Assembly (NCBI GenBank): GCA_021849615.1
Contig: JAJZSQ010000001.1
Location: 1-64,000 of the forward strand
Reading direction: 5' to 3'
DNA from: Pseudomonadota bacterium
GTDB lineage: Bacteria; Pseudomonadota; Gammaproteobacteria; Steroidobacterales; Steroidobacteraceae
DNA: 64,000 nt
The notes beneath the pieces are model-generated. The model worked only from the letters and a program-made list of their open reading frames with translations. It was not told the origin of the DNA and ran no database searches. Shown piece by piece: positions 1 through 8,608 of the stretch. Within the stretch, counting starts at the first letter, position 1, and each line of letters begins with the position of its first letter. The position numbers and the translations under genes are program-made.

Positions 1-626
1 CCGTGATGGGCGCGCAGGTTCGCGGCGAACGCCTCGACGGTCATCGCCTCCTTCCCCTCGGCCACTAAGATCTCGAGCCGCCGTGTCGGATCCGGGTCTG
101 CATCGGCGAAGAGCGTCACGTACTCCTGCCCCTTGGCACGGGAGGTCTCATCCAGTGCCACCCGTCGGACCTCGCTGAGGTCGGCTGCACTGACCGCCTC
201 GTTCACGTACCGCTCGCACAGCGCCATGACCCGGTGCACCGAAAGTCCGGTGATGCGCGAGGCGCCCGTGAAGGTCCTCTCCCGCGCCAGCAGCAGCACG
301 AACGCCTCGAACAGCAGCGTAAAGCCGGAGAGCTTGCCGGCCCACAGCGGGGTGACCTGCATGACCTTACCGTCCGGCAGCTTCACGCTGGGGACTCGCA
401 CCTCGAGCTCGCACTCGTGCTGGAAGAAGTTCAGGTGCCGGTAGCTCTTGGTCACCGTGTCATGCACCGGATGCTCCCCGCTGTGCCCCGGCACGGCGAA
501 GCGGTTGCTGACCTCGAAGTCGACGCGGATATTGAGCTTCCTCTGGCTCTGCTCGAAGTTCATCCCTGCAATGAACCAGGGGCTGCTGATGCCAAGCGCT
601 GCCTCGAAGATCTTTTCTGTGACCAT
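1..626 (-). CDS. ISL3 family transposase, N-terminal part (partial)
   Basis: An open frame runs from ATG at 624-626 off the left edge, giving about 208 residues without a stop. It starts MVTEKIFEAALGISSPWF and contains the blocks HPVHDTVTKSYRHLNFFQ and WAGKLSGFTLLFEAFVLLLA. The same blocks occur in the transposase of copy 2 at 2016-3293, with many substitutions. The N-terminus of ISL3 transposases carries DNA-binding functions and the DDE catalytic core follows, so most of the core is outside this window. This copy has no interruption in the part visible, unlike copy 2. ISL3 membership is by family recognition. Confidence 0.8.
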   Translation of the reverse strand, partial: MVTEKIFEAALGISSPWFIAGMNFEQSQRKLNIRVDFEVSNRFAVPGHSGEHPVHDTVTKSYRHLNFFQHECELEVRVPSVKLPDGKVMQVTPLWAGKLSGFTLLFEAFVLLLARERTFTGASRITGLSVHRVMALCERYVNEAVSAADLSEVRRVALDETSRAKGQEYVTLFADADPDPTRRLEILVAEGKEAMTVEAFAANLRAHH

Positions 627-850
627 TGCGACCGATCCACCTGTTGCCAGCGGAAATGGTGCCGCAGCACAGGATGCGCAGCGCCAGATCGAGGCGGCTT
701 CCCCGGTGGGTCCACAGCCGCTCGCTGCGCTCGCCCGGCCACTTGGCCCGGCTGCAAGAAGCGCCGGGCAATCGACCAGCTGCGGCACCGTGGACTACCG
801 GGAAAATCGTGCCACCTCAGGCCCCATTACCCACTCGAGATTCAATAGAG
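1..850 (-). mobile_element. ISL3-type insertion sequence, copy 1 (cut by window edge)
   Basis: This is the transposase-proximal part of an ISL3-family element that continues past the left edge. The transposase reads leftward from 626. The outer end is at about 850, where the minus strand reads CTCTATTGAATCTCGAGTGG (831-850). That resembles the ends of the second ISL3 element at 2040-3518. The transposase differs clearly from that of copy 2, so these are two related elements and not a fresh duplication. No target-site duplication can be judged because the other end lies outside the window. Confidence 0.75.
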
Positions 851-989
851 GCCAATGATGGCCATGGCCAAGCGATCACAGACTGATTGCCGCCGTGACC
901 CCTGCTCCGATCAAGCCCCTGGCGCACCCCACCAGTCCGATATCATGTTAGAAATACGAAGACCGAAACGAACAATCCAGCCAGAAGCC
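627..989. other. Non-coding: IS copy 1 leader and end, then spacer
   Basis: The first part (627-850) is the untranslated leader and terminal repeat of IS copy 1. A similar leader precedes the transposase of copy 2 at 3294-3518, so it belongs to the element. From 851 to 989 I see no gene, RNA or repeat. The ankyrin gene ends here, reading toward the IS. Confidence 0.5.
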
Positions 990-1823
990 TCACTGACCCG
1001 CGCCAGGTGGTGGCCATTTTTTCTCCGTCCGAAGCACTACCACCTCCTTCGGCGGTGGCGGTGGCCATGGGAATCCGGCGCGTTTCAACCGCTCGATAAC
1101 ATCCGCCAAAGCGCGCCCCTGCGCGCTGTCCGGGGCCACATGACTAAATTCCGCCGATAAACCAAGCGTTCCGCCTACGTCGTCGGTTGCCCATAATGAG
1201 GCCCCCCGATCCAACAAATACAGCACCAGCTCCCAATTATTCGTATCAGCCGCCGCTTCCGTTATCGGCTCACCAAGGCTATTGCGCGCATTGATATCAG
1301 CTTTATACTCCAACAATAAATCGACAGCAGCACGTTGATTGAGCAGCACGGCGTTATACAATGCAGTCTCGCCGCCAGCGCGGCCATTCGGATCAGCCCC
1401 CGCCCGCAATAACATTCGTGCAATCGTCAAATCGCGTGCCATCACCGCCGTATACAGTGGCGCGCTGCCCGCCGCCCCATTCGGGTTCGCGCCGACCCGC
1501 AGCAAAGCCGCAACATCATCAGGGCGTAGGCGCGCCACCGCAATCAATAATGCCGTAATCCCATCCGGCGACGCAGTATTAATCCCCTCCGGCAACCCCT
1601 TCGCCAACATCACCGCCCGATCAATGTCCCCTGCCGCAACCGCATCAGCAAATTGTCGCGCCGGCCCCGCTGGGAAATTATGCAAATCTAGAACAACCGG
1701 CCCATTGCGAACATACCGCGTCATTCTAACAGTCCTTTCATACCTTGATTTCCCACCAGCCTGGCCGCGCAACGTCAAAAGCGGAGCGATCAGCCACCAC
1801 CGCAAAAATGACCGGCGTTTCAC
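990..1823 (-). CDS. Exported ankyrin-repeat protein
   Basis: The protein has about 277 residues from the GTG at 1821-1823. I prefer this start over the ATG at 1871 because it puts a twin-arginine-like signal at the very N-terminus: KRRSFLRWWLIAPLLTL, matching the Tat pattern R-R-x-F-L. Ankyrin repeats fill the middle, with repeated units such as GADPNGRAGGETALYNAVL and KADINARNSLGEPITEAA. The tail is proline-rich (PWPPPPPKEV). Exported ankyrin proteins often bind a partner protein, and some act as immunity proteins for secreted toxins; no toxin gene is visible next to it. The gene uses more AT-rich codons than its neighbours and sits between two insertion sequences, which suggests horizontal acquisition. 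Function unknown. Confidence 0.7.
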   Translation of the reverse strand: MKRRSFLRWWLIAPLLTLRGQAGGKSRYERTVRMTRYVRNGPVVLDLHNFPAGPARQFADAVAAGDIDRAVMLAKGLPEGINTASPDGITALLIAVARLRPDDVAALLRVGANPNGAAGSAPLYTAVMARDLTIARMLLRAGADPNGRAGGETALYNAVLLNQRAAVDLLLEYKADINARNSLGEPITEAAADTNNWELVLYLLDRGASLWATDDVGGTLGLSAEFSHVAPDSAQGRALADVIERLKRAGFPWPPPPPKEVVVLRTEKKWPPPGAGQ

Positions 1824-2015
1824 GTGCAGCCCAACTCTCGCTGTTTGGCCCTGATCCCATTTTGCACTCACGGCATTTTATGGTGATCAAGCGGACTATA
1901 CTTTGCTAACCCCGTTGTTCCGGCCGGCGGGTCCGCTGGCAGCACATAATCATTTTTCGCAGCGGACGGCAGAAATTTGTTGCCTCGTATCAACTTGACA
2001 GGCACTAGCAATGGT

Positions 2016-3293
2016 TCAACAGGCGGATAGGAATTCCCTCTCTATTGAAAAACGAGTGGGTAACGCTGCCGTGTAAGGGTTGATCCGGGAGAAGTCAAGC
2101 TTGCCTGCGATCATGAAGATGACGGTGCGGATGGTGCCGAAGCGGGTGTATTCAAGGGCCTTGCGTTTGGCGGCCTGGAAGAGCCCGTTGATCGCTTCGA
2201 GGAAGCCGTTGGTCTGGTGAGGGTGTGCCCACGCGAGGATACCCTCGAAATGACGACGGATCATCTCGGCAACCTCCTTCATCGGCTCGACCTTTGAGCG
2301 CAGCACATTACTGCACCAGCCATTGAGGAGCCGGCGCACGATGTTTGGCTGCTTTCGGGCGCGTAGGTCCCGCAGCTGCTCGCGATAGTGCCAGGCACGC
2401 GCGGTGCGCGTGGTGGTCATGTGCGCAAGCAGTCCGTCGAGCTCGGCGCGTTGCGCGGCGGTGAGCTCGCCGCGGTCCTTCAGCAGCACCCAGCGGAAAC
2501 CCTTCAGGCTGGGATCGAGCTTCTGCTCGGTCCGGCGCATCTTGTCGATGGCCTCGGAGGCATGGGCGATAATGTGAAATCTGTCGAAGGTGATCTGGGC
2601 GTTCGGCAGGTGATCGGTGACGCCGCGGATGAAGGCCGGCCACATATCCATGCTGACCGACTCGATCTCAGTGGGCTTACCGTGGTGGGCGCAGAGATTC
2701 TTTGCAAAGGCCACGATGGTGAGCGCCTCGTTTCCGTCGGCTACGAAGATCACTTTACTGGCCGCCTCGTCGGCGAACAAGGTCACGTACTCAAGGCGCT
2801 TGGCCTTGGAGGTCTCATCGATGGCCCGGCGGCGCGCCTCGCTGAAATCCGCCGTGCTGACGGCCTCATTCACGTAGCGCTGGCACAGCGCCATCACCCG
2901 ACGCACCGAGAGTCCGCTGATGCGGGGCGCTCCGGTGAACGTCGTCTCTCGGGCCAAAAGCAGCACGACGGCCTCAAACAGCAGCGTGACGCCGGAGAGC
3001 TTACCGGCCCAGGGAGCCGCCACCAGTACCACCTTGCCATCGAGCAGCTTCACCCGCGGCACCCGTACCGTCAGCTCGCAGTCGTGCTGGAAGAAATTCA
3101 GGTGCCGATAGGTCTTCGTCACCGTGTCATGCACCGGATGCTCGCCCGTCTGACCCGGCATGGCGAATCAGCTGCCGACCTCGAAGTTGACACGGATGTT
3201 CAGCTTCCGCTGGCTCGGCTCGAAGTTCATCCCAGCGATGAACCAGGGGCTGCTGATGCCCAGTGCTGACTCGAAGATCTTCTCTGTGACCAC
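2016..3293 (-). pseudogene. ISL3 family transposase, copy 2, interrupted by a stop codon
   Basis: The full reading frame runs from GTG at 3291-3293, aligned with the ATG of copy 1, to TGA at 2016. That is about 425 codons, a normal length for ISL3 transposases. Codon 42 (3168-3170) is TGA where copy 1 has CGC in the same protein context (E-V-x-x-R-F-A), consistent with a CGA-to-TGA transition. The remaining 381 codons from ATG 3159-3161 are open and include the catalytic region (SVSMDMWPAF, FDRFHIIAHA, HQTNGFLEAINGLFQAAKR). An N-terminally shortened protein could still be made from that ATG. The frame reads out through the terminal repeat, so its last residues come from flanking DNA. Confidence 0.8.
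2040..2060 (+). repeat. Left terminal inverted repeat of IS copy 2
   Basis: The imperfect repeat pairs with 3498-3518. The outer 11 bases CTCTATTGAAA and the inner GAGTGGG are shared by both ends, with three differences between them. Confidence 0.75.
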
Positions 3294-3497
3294 ATCAATC
3301 CTTCCGTCCAGTGTCCTCACAAACCTTACCACAGCGGAGTCGGCGCGGTGCCACCCGGAAGGGGTTTCCCCGTGGATCCTCAGGCGCTCGCTACGCTCGC
3401 CCGACCGCTTGGCCCGGTGCTGCAAAAGACGACGGGCCGTCGGCCGGCTGCGGCCTGTGGACTGGGGGGGGGGACCACGCCGCTTTCGACGGTTTTG

Positions 3498-3518
3498 CCC
3501 ACTCAGCTTTCAATAGAG
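3498..3518 (-). repeat. Right terminal inverted repeat of IS copy 2
   Basis: This is the partner of 2040-2060. On the minus strand it begins CTCTATTGAAAGCTGAGTGG. The outer end of IS copy 1 at 831-850 is a variant of the same repeat. Confidence 0.75.
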
Positions 3519-3584
3519 CCCAATATCTAGATGGTAGGTCCCTGTCTTGACGACATTGCCCACTCCGCGCCCGCCTCGGAGTAG

Positions 3585-3698
3585 CTCGACATGGCCATCA
3601 TCAACCGGAACCTCTATGATCTGGAGCGCGTGGAGGTTCTGCACGGCCCGCAGGGAACGTCGTACGGGTCGAGTTCCATGGGGGCACGGGCAGATTGA
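3585..3698 (+). pseudogene. TonB-dependent receptor remnant (plug domain fragment)
   Basis: A 37-codon fragment between stop codons encodes LYDLERVEVLHGPQGTSYG followed by SSMGA. This is the highly conserved end of the plug domain of TonB-dependent receptors (V-E-V-L-x-G-P-Q-G-T-x-Y-G). Neither the rest of the plug nor the beta barrel can be recognised on either side. The fragment starts only 67 bases from the right end of IS copy 2, so the receptor gene was probably destroyed by rearrangement around the element. It differs from the intact receptor at 31591-33918. Confidence 0.75.
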
Positions 3699-4116
3699 GT
3701 CCTGCCCGCCCGCGAGTTCCGCAAATTTGACGCCTCCGGAGAGACGATTGTCTCGGACACAGGGTTCGGCGGTGCTATGGCGCGTGGGTGCGCCATTCGC
3801 TATACCCGCTGGTGGGATTGATCGTGATTCTGGATGTCCTCGCCGCCATGGATCGAACGGTGGAAATTCCAGGTAGTTGCTGGAATGCCCTCGGAATTCT
3901 CTGCTACTTGGTCATGTCATTTTCGAGCCGTAGTCGTGGAGAGTTGTTCGGGCTCCCGCCAGACTGACTTCGGGGTGTGCGCATTCTGAAGCGCTACGTC
4001 TGGGTTTGCGTGGCAGACGCGCGAAGCTGCGAGCAGCCCGTCCCGGCGAATCGCGGCGTATTCTGGGAAAAAGCTCGATGAATGAGGTTCGTCGCGCTTG
4101 GTAGCGTATGCCCACA
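3699..4116. other. Degenerate spacer, no intact gene
   Basis: No open frame here looks real. Around 3803-3880 the plus strand reads YPLVGLIVILDVLAAMD, which loosely resembles the membrane start of small PLDc_N-type proteins, but no family match extends beyond it. I treat it as a possible gene scrap at best. Confidence 0.35.
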
Positions 4117-5214
4117 TTATCGGCGAGATTTCGGATCTCGGCTGACGAGGAGCGGTTGCTGCTCCGTCAGAAAACGTATCACAGCGACAATGAAGCTGAG
4201 TAGCACCGGGCCGAGGATTAATCCAAGAATCCCAAACGCGGTGACGCCGCCGACGGCACCGACGAATACCGCCAGGGTCGACACTTTTGCACGATGTGCG
4301 GTGAGCAATGGACGCACGATATTCTCGACCAAGCCCAGGCCGGCGCTCCACAGCGCAAGGAACAAAGCGGCGCCCCACTGTCCCTGCACGGCGAGATACA
4401 GGACGGCAGGTATGAGCACAACCGTTGCGCCGGCCGGGAGCAACGCGGTGATCATTGCGACGACGCCGAACACCATCGGCGAGGGCAGTCCGGCAATAGC
4501 AAAGCCGCCGGCGACGAACAGTCCTTGGACGATCGCGGTTACCGTCGAGCCGTACACGACGGCCCGCGTCACGTCGCCCAGGTATTTCAACAGCGATCCG
4601 CGCCGTTCGGCCGGCAGGGGGACGAGAGCCACGCTCTGACGGAGGTACGATTCGCCGTCGCGCAGGAGGAAGAATAGAAGGAACAGCATCATGAAGAAGC
4701 TGATGACGGTTCCGAACAGGACGAAGGCGACGTTGCCGCTTGCCGCCGCGGCGGAACGCAGGATTCCGGTGGTGGCAGTGGCGATCCAGTCGTGCACGTT
4801 CAGCGTTCCAGCAGGCAAATACTCGTCGATCCAGTGAATCGACGCACCAAACCAGGGATGCTGTTTGAGTCGCGCAATCAGCGCAGGGAAGCCAATAAAG
4901 GGGTGCGCCCGCAAATACCGTAGCAGGCCCATGGCCTGTTCAAAGAAGATGACGGACAGTACTGATACCGGTGCTAGAACCACGAACGGCGTCGCCACCG
5001 TCAGAAGCCCCGCCGAGAGTGCAGCGCGTCCCTTGAAGACACCGGTCAGCCGCTTATGCAGCGGGTGAAGCAGAAACGCCAGTACAGTGCCCCAGCCAAG
5101 CGCATCCTTCAGCGGGGCTAGGATCTCGAGCAGCAGATATCCGAAGACCGCGGCCGCGGCGACTGCGAAGAGTCGCCGGTAGAACGCAGAATCGGCTACG
5201 GCAGAGGAGTCCAT
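4117..5214 (-). CDS. AI-2E family transporter (YdiK/PerM type)
   Basis: This inner-membrane protein has about 365 residues with many hydrophobic segments. The pattern is that of the AI-2E/UPF0118 family: two N-terminal helices, a large soluble loop (LKQHPWFGASIHWIDEY), then a helix-rich C-terminal half with GGFAIAGLPSPMVFG and LGLVENIVRPLL. Family members are putative permeases or efflux proteins and the substrate is rarely known. The ATG at 5212-5214 is preferred to the one 84 bases upstream because it follows a GGGG element and gives a normal N-terminus. It stands with the small membrane gene at 5406-5846 on the same strand, about 190 bases apart. Confidence 0.8.
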   Translation of the reverse strand: MDSSAVADSAFYRRLFAVAAAAVFGYLLLEILAPLKDALGWGTVLAFLLHPLHKRLTGVFKGRAALSAGLLTVATPFVVLAPVSVLSVIFFEQAMGLLRYLRAHPFIGFPALIARLKQHPWFGASIHWIDEYLPAGTLNVHDWIATATTGILRSAAAASGNVAFVLFGTVISFFMMLFLLFFLLRDGESYLRQSVALVPLPAERRGSLLKYLGDVTRAVVYGSTVTAIVQGLFVAGGFAIAGLPSPMVFGVVAMITALLPAGATVVLIPAVLYLAVQGQWGAALFLALWSAGLGLVENIVRPLLTAHRAKVSTLAVFVGAVGGVTAFGILGLILGPVLLSFIVAVIRFLTEQQPLLVSRDPKSRR

Positions 5215-5405
5215 TATCGTACCCCGGGGCTGATGCAGTGTGAGCGGCGGTGTGCGGCATCCGCCTCGCGATGTCCGAAGGGCGCCATTGTGCGCCAACG
5301 ACCGTCCCGTCGCCTGTACTCAGTTGCGGCGTCCATGCGCCTGGGGCTGGGGGCTCGCCAACGCCAGGCGTCACCGTCTGAACCCGGTCCGGACCCCGAC
5401 ACTGA

Positions 5406-5846
5406 CTAGGCGCGATAGCGTCTGCTGAGGCGCTCTCGAATGGCTCCGACGAACACCGCGACCACCAGCAGTGCGCACAGGCCGACGACCACGAAGCTCA
5501 CGGCGGCATCCACCATCGCAGCGACCGCGGACGGCAGGCCAAGCCAGACGAATATGAGAGCGCTGAGAAAGCCAAGGGCGAGCAGGACGTAGTCAAACGT
5601 CGCTCGGAGCCACCCGAGCAGCAGCGAACCGCCGACCAGGAGCGCACCAATCCCGACGAGACCGAGGGTGATTGGCCAGCCGTCATAGGCCGCAATCACG
5701 GGCTGCAGTGCACCCTGAAAAGCGCTGTTCCACTGCGGGATCCCCCAGATCACACCATAGACCAGGGAGCCGCCGCACAGCAGCAGCGCGAGGAGCGCGA
5801 ATCCAATGAAGCGTGGTCGTCGCAGGGCCATCGGCACTTTCCCCAT
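5406..5846 (-). CDS. Small hydrophobic membrane protein, unknown function
   Basis: The protein has 146 residues and four likely transmembrane helices (about 13-33, 57-79, 84-104, 109-132), ending in a basic tail RERLSRRYRA. The start is supported by AGAGAGG eight bases before the ATG. I do not recognise the family. It lies upstream of the AI-2E-type permease in the same direction and may be co-transcribed with it. Confidence 0.65.
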   Translation of the reverse strand: MGKVPMALRRPRFIGFALLALLLCGGSLVYGVIWGIPQWNSAFQGALQPVIAAYDGWPITLGLVGIGALLVGGSLLLGWLRATFDYVLLALGFLSALIFVWLGLPSAVAAMVDAAVSFVVVGLCALLVVAVFVGAIRERLSRRYRA

Positions 5847-5984
5847 CGTCGAGCCTCTCTGAGGGACTATTTCATTGAAAGCCGGACAGGGCTGCCCGTC
5901 TGGGGCCCATGCCTTGGGACCGATGGTACTATGTCTGCAGGGATGTTTGGATCGCTGCTCAGAATGCCCGACTGTCGGACCCGG

Positions 5985-7229
5985 ATGACGTTACCGCCGT
6001 GGCGGCATTCTGTACGTGCAGTGCTTACGTTGCTGCTCGTGAGCGTGCTGGCCGCCTGCGTCACCCCCCGCCTGCCGGCACCACCGAAGCTGATCGATCA
6101 AGTGTCGCCGCCGGGATTTCCACGCGACGTGCGCTTCCTCAGCAGCGATCGTGACTACGTTGTCGCACACCTGTACCGCACTGTGCGCAACCTCAGTGCC
6201 GTTGCGCATGGCCCGATCCACCTCCTCGCTTTATCGGGGGGTGGTGCGGGCGGAGCGTTTGGAGCCGGGATCCTCTACGGGCTGGCTCGCGTCGGACAGC
6301 GGACCGATTTCCAGGTAGTGACCGGCGTCAGCGCCGGCGCGCTGCTCGCCCCGTTCGCGTTTCTGGGTCCGTCCTGGGATCCGCAAATGAAGGATGCATT
6401 TGACAGCAACCGAACCGACCATTTGCTGCAGTGGCGTTCGTGGTTGGGGTTCTTGTTTCGCCCGGGCATCTATAGTCGCGGCCCGCTGGTTGCCATGGTC
6501 GATCACTTCGTGACGCGGCGCATGATCAGGGCGGTGGCTGCACAGTCCCGCAAAGGTCGCATGCTGCTCGTGGCGACGACGGACCTCGATAAGCAGGAAT
6601 CGGTGATCTGGAACATGGGTCTCATCGCGCAACACGGTGGTCCGGCTGCACGCAAGCTGTTCGCCAAGGTGCTGGTCGCATCGGCGAGCATTCCCGGCGT
6701 GTTTCCGCCCGTCATGATCCGGGTGCAGGGTGGCGGAAGGACGTACGAGGAGATGCATGTAGATGGCGGTACGACGCTGCCGTTTTTCGTCGCGTCAAAC
6801 ATCGCCGACGTCATGCCGCTGCATCTGCCGCAACTGGAGGGGGCGAAAGTGTACGTCATCGTAAACGGGCAGCTGAGTACGTACCCGAGAACGACACTCC
6901 CGGAACCGATGGCGGTCCTCTCGCGAAGCTTCTCAGCGGCGTTAATGCACGCGTCCCGACGGGCGCTGGTCCTTGCCGCGGTGTTCGCTCGACATTTCGG
7001 AATGCGCTTCCGCTTCACCTATCTGCCGATGACCTACCCATTTGAAGGCTCGCTCGATTTCAAATACGACAACATGCATCAGCTGTTCGAGTATGGCGAG
7101 CATTGCGCAGAGTCCGGGCAGATCTGGAGCACGATCAACCAAGCCATCGACGAGGGTCAGCGAGCGGCCATGCAGTTGCCGCAGTTGTCGTACGAATGTC
7201 CAGGTGAACCGGGACGGACTCTGCACTGA
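5985..7229 (+). CDS. Patatin-like phospholipase lipoprotein
   Basis: This is probably an outer-membrane or periplasmic acyl hydrolase. From the ATG at 5985, preceded by GGA, the N-terminus is a lipoprotein signal with lipobox LAAC and lipidated Cys at residue 25. The patatin features follow: the glycine-rich oxyanion loop SGGGAGGAFGAG (84-95), the nucleophile elbow G-V-S-A-G with Ser116, and the catalytic Asp in VDGGTTLPF near residue 260. Ser-Asp dyad and order match the family. An in-frame ATG at 5931 would add 18 residues before the signal and is less likely. It is transcribed divergently from the membrane gene at 5846. The substrate is unknown. Confidence 0.85.
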   Translation: MTLPPWRHSVRAVLTLLLVSVLAACVTPRLPAPPKLIDQVSPPGFPRDVRFLSSDRDYVVAHLYRTVRNLSAVAHGPIHLLALSGGGAGGAFGAGILYGLARVGQRTDFQVVTGVSAGALLAPFAFLGPSWDPQMKDAFDSNRTDHLLQWRSWLGFLFRPGIYSRGPLVAMVDHFVTRRMIRAVAAQSRKGRMLLVATTDLDKQESVIWNMGLIAQHGGPAARKLFAKVLVASASIPGVFPPVMIRVQGGGRTYEEMHVDGGTTLPFFVASNIADVMPLHLPQLEGAKVYVIVNGQLSTYPRTTLPEPMAVLSRSFSAALMHASRRALVLAAVFARHFGMRFRFTYLPMTYPFEGSLDFKYDNMHQLFEYGEHCAESGQIWSTINQAIDEGQRAAMQLPQLSYECPGEPGRTLH

Positions 7230-7697
7230 ACGGCGGGACGTCCGGTCTTCCCGCGGGGAGGACGGCCGGCAGGTACGCATCTACATGTCCGCAGAGTTCC
7301 AGAATGCCGGTCCGTTCGGCTCAATTCGAATCGGTCCGGAGTCATCGCGCCGACTGGGGAGGCAATGACGTGAGGGATGGCCTTCTTTGCGGCATTGCAC
7401 GACCGTACGCCGTGCCGAGTGCGCGTACGTGCGAATTCGCTCTCCAGTTTGGTTCCCCCCCCCCCTGCGTGACGGTCCACATCACTTCCATAGCACGGAA
7501 GTTCTCCTGAATTTGCGCTGTCTCGCGCCCATTCCTCTCGCTGAACGAGGGCAGGTCCCGGCGCAAGAGCATCTCAAGGCTATGGCGGGCGCGAGACCTG
7601 ATTCCCGCCAAACAGACGCTCGGCGGCAGCCATCGACCGTGCCTTCGTGCCTCGCAATGCCTCGCGCAGTGCTGGCGCCGCCCGGTACAATTCCTCT
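7230..7697. other. Intergenic region without recognisable gene
   Basis: About 470 bases separate the patatin gene from the exporter. I see no supported open frame or RNA. A run of ten C residues lies around 7456-7465. The only recognisable element is the TACAAT box at the far right, next to the rhtA start. Confidence 0.5.
7686..7691 (+). promoter_or_regulatory. Likely -10 box of rhtA, leaderless arrangement
   Basis: TACAAT ends six bases before the GTG start at 7698, so transcription would begin at or beside the start codon. No ribosome binding site lies between them. Confidence 0.45.
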
Positions 7698-8579
7698 GTG
7701 CAATCCCCTCGCCGACCACTGCGTTCCTTTCTTCCCATTGCCGCAGTGGTGGCGGCCATGGTGTCGGTCCAGAGCGGAGCATCGCTCGCAAAATCGCTAT
7801 TCCCAATCGCTGGGCCCGTCGGAATAGTTACGGTGCGCATCGGCTTCGGTACGCTGATCCTGTGTGCCGTTCTGCGGCCCTGGCGGGCACGATTGACGCG
7901 CCGAGCGTTGATGCCCCTTGTCGCGTATGGACTGGCACTCGGGACGATGAATTTCCTGTATTACCAGGCACTTGACCGCCTGCCGGTCGGCGTTGCGGTG
8001 GCGATCGAGTTTCTCGGGCCGCTCGCGGTCGCAGTGCTCTCCTCCCGTCATCCAGTGGACTTTCTGTGGGTTCTGATTGCTGCCGCTGGTTTCACCCTTC
8101 TCTTGCCAGTCTTCTCGCAAGTGCGCCACGCGAACCTCATCGGTGCGCTGTTCGCCCTGGGCGCGGGTGGCTGCTGGGCCCTTTACATCGTCTTCGGTCA
8201 GAAGGTCGGCTATCACCTGGGTACTCAGGGGGTGGCGCTCGGTAGCGTGATCTCCGCCGTGCTCGTCCTCCCTTTCGGTGTCTTACACGCCTCGCCGAAC
8301 CTCTTTACACTCAAGGTTCTCCTGCCCGGGCTCGCTGTTGCAGTGCTTTCTACGGCACTGCCGTACACACTCGAGATGACGGCGCTGACGCGACTGCCGA
8401 CGCGTACTTTCGGCGTGCTGATGAGTCTGGAACCGGCTGTCGCGGCGCTCTCCGGCCTGATCTTCCTCGGGGAGACTCTCACGGGGGCGCAGTGGGGTGC
8501 AATCCTGCTCGTCGTCGTGGCATCGTTAGGAGCCACGGCGACGGCGACTCCGCATATGCCGGCGCCGGTCCCGGACTAA
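7698..8579 (+). CDS. rhtA: RhtA-type threonine/homoserine exporter (EamA/DMT family)
   Basis: This inner-membrane exporter has 293 residues and ten hydrophobic segments in two EamA repeats. Several stretches follow E. coli RhtA closely: SVQSGASLAKSLFP near the N-terminus, SSRHPVDFLWV in the middle, and ALTRLPTRTFGVLMSLEP in the second half. RhtA exports threonine, homoserine and related amino acids. The GTG at 7698 gives an N-terminus matching the family; an upstream in-frame ATG at 7647 would add 17 residues with no support. The gene stands alone, tail to tail with the dehydrogenase at 8609. Confidence 0.85.
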   Translation: MQSPRRPLRSFLPIAAVVAAMVSVQSGASLAKSLFPIAGPVGIVTVRIGFGTLILCAVLRPWRARLTRRALMPLVAYGLALGTMNFLYYQALDRLPVGVAVAIEFLGPLAVAVLSSRHPVDFLWVLIAAAGFTLLLPVFSQVRHANLIGALFALGAGGCWALYIVFGQKVGYHLGTQGVALGSVISAVLVLPFGVLHASPNLFTLKVLLPGLAVAVLSTALPYTLEMTALTRLPTRTFGVLMSLEPAVAALSGLIFLGETLTGAQWGAILLVVVASLGATATATPHMPAPVPD

Positions 8580-8608
8580 GCGTCACGGGACCTAGTGCCG
8601 GCGAAGCT

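Larger units (their letters stand above)
2040..3518 (-). mobile_element. ISL3-type insertion sequence, copy 2 (complete, ends visible)
   Basis: The element is bounded by 21-base inverted repeats. Left is CTCTATTGAAAAACGAGTGGG (2040-2060); the right end (3498-3518, read on the minus strand) matches it at 18 of 21 positions. CTCTATTGAAA is identical at both ends. It holds one transposase gene with a nonsense codon. I could not find the 8-base target duplication expected for a recent ISL3 insertion: the flanks ATTCCC on the left and CCAATA on the right do not match. The insertion is therefore old or rearranged. Confidence 0.8.

Noticed and set aside
3168..3425. Separate small gene upstream of the transposase of IS copy 2
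   Set aside because: Its C-terminal part is the displaced N-terminus of the transposase, cut off by the TGA at 3168. The rest is IS leader sequence.
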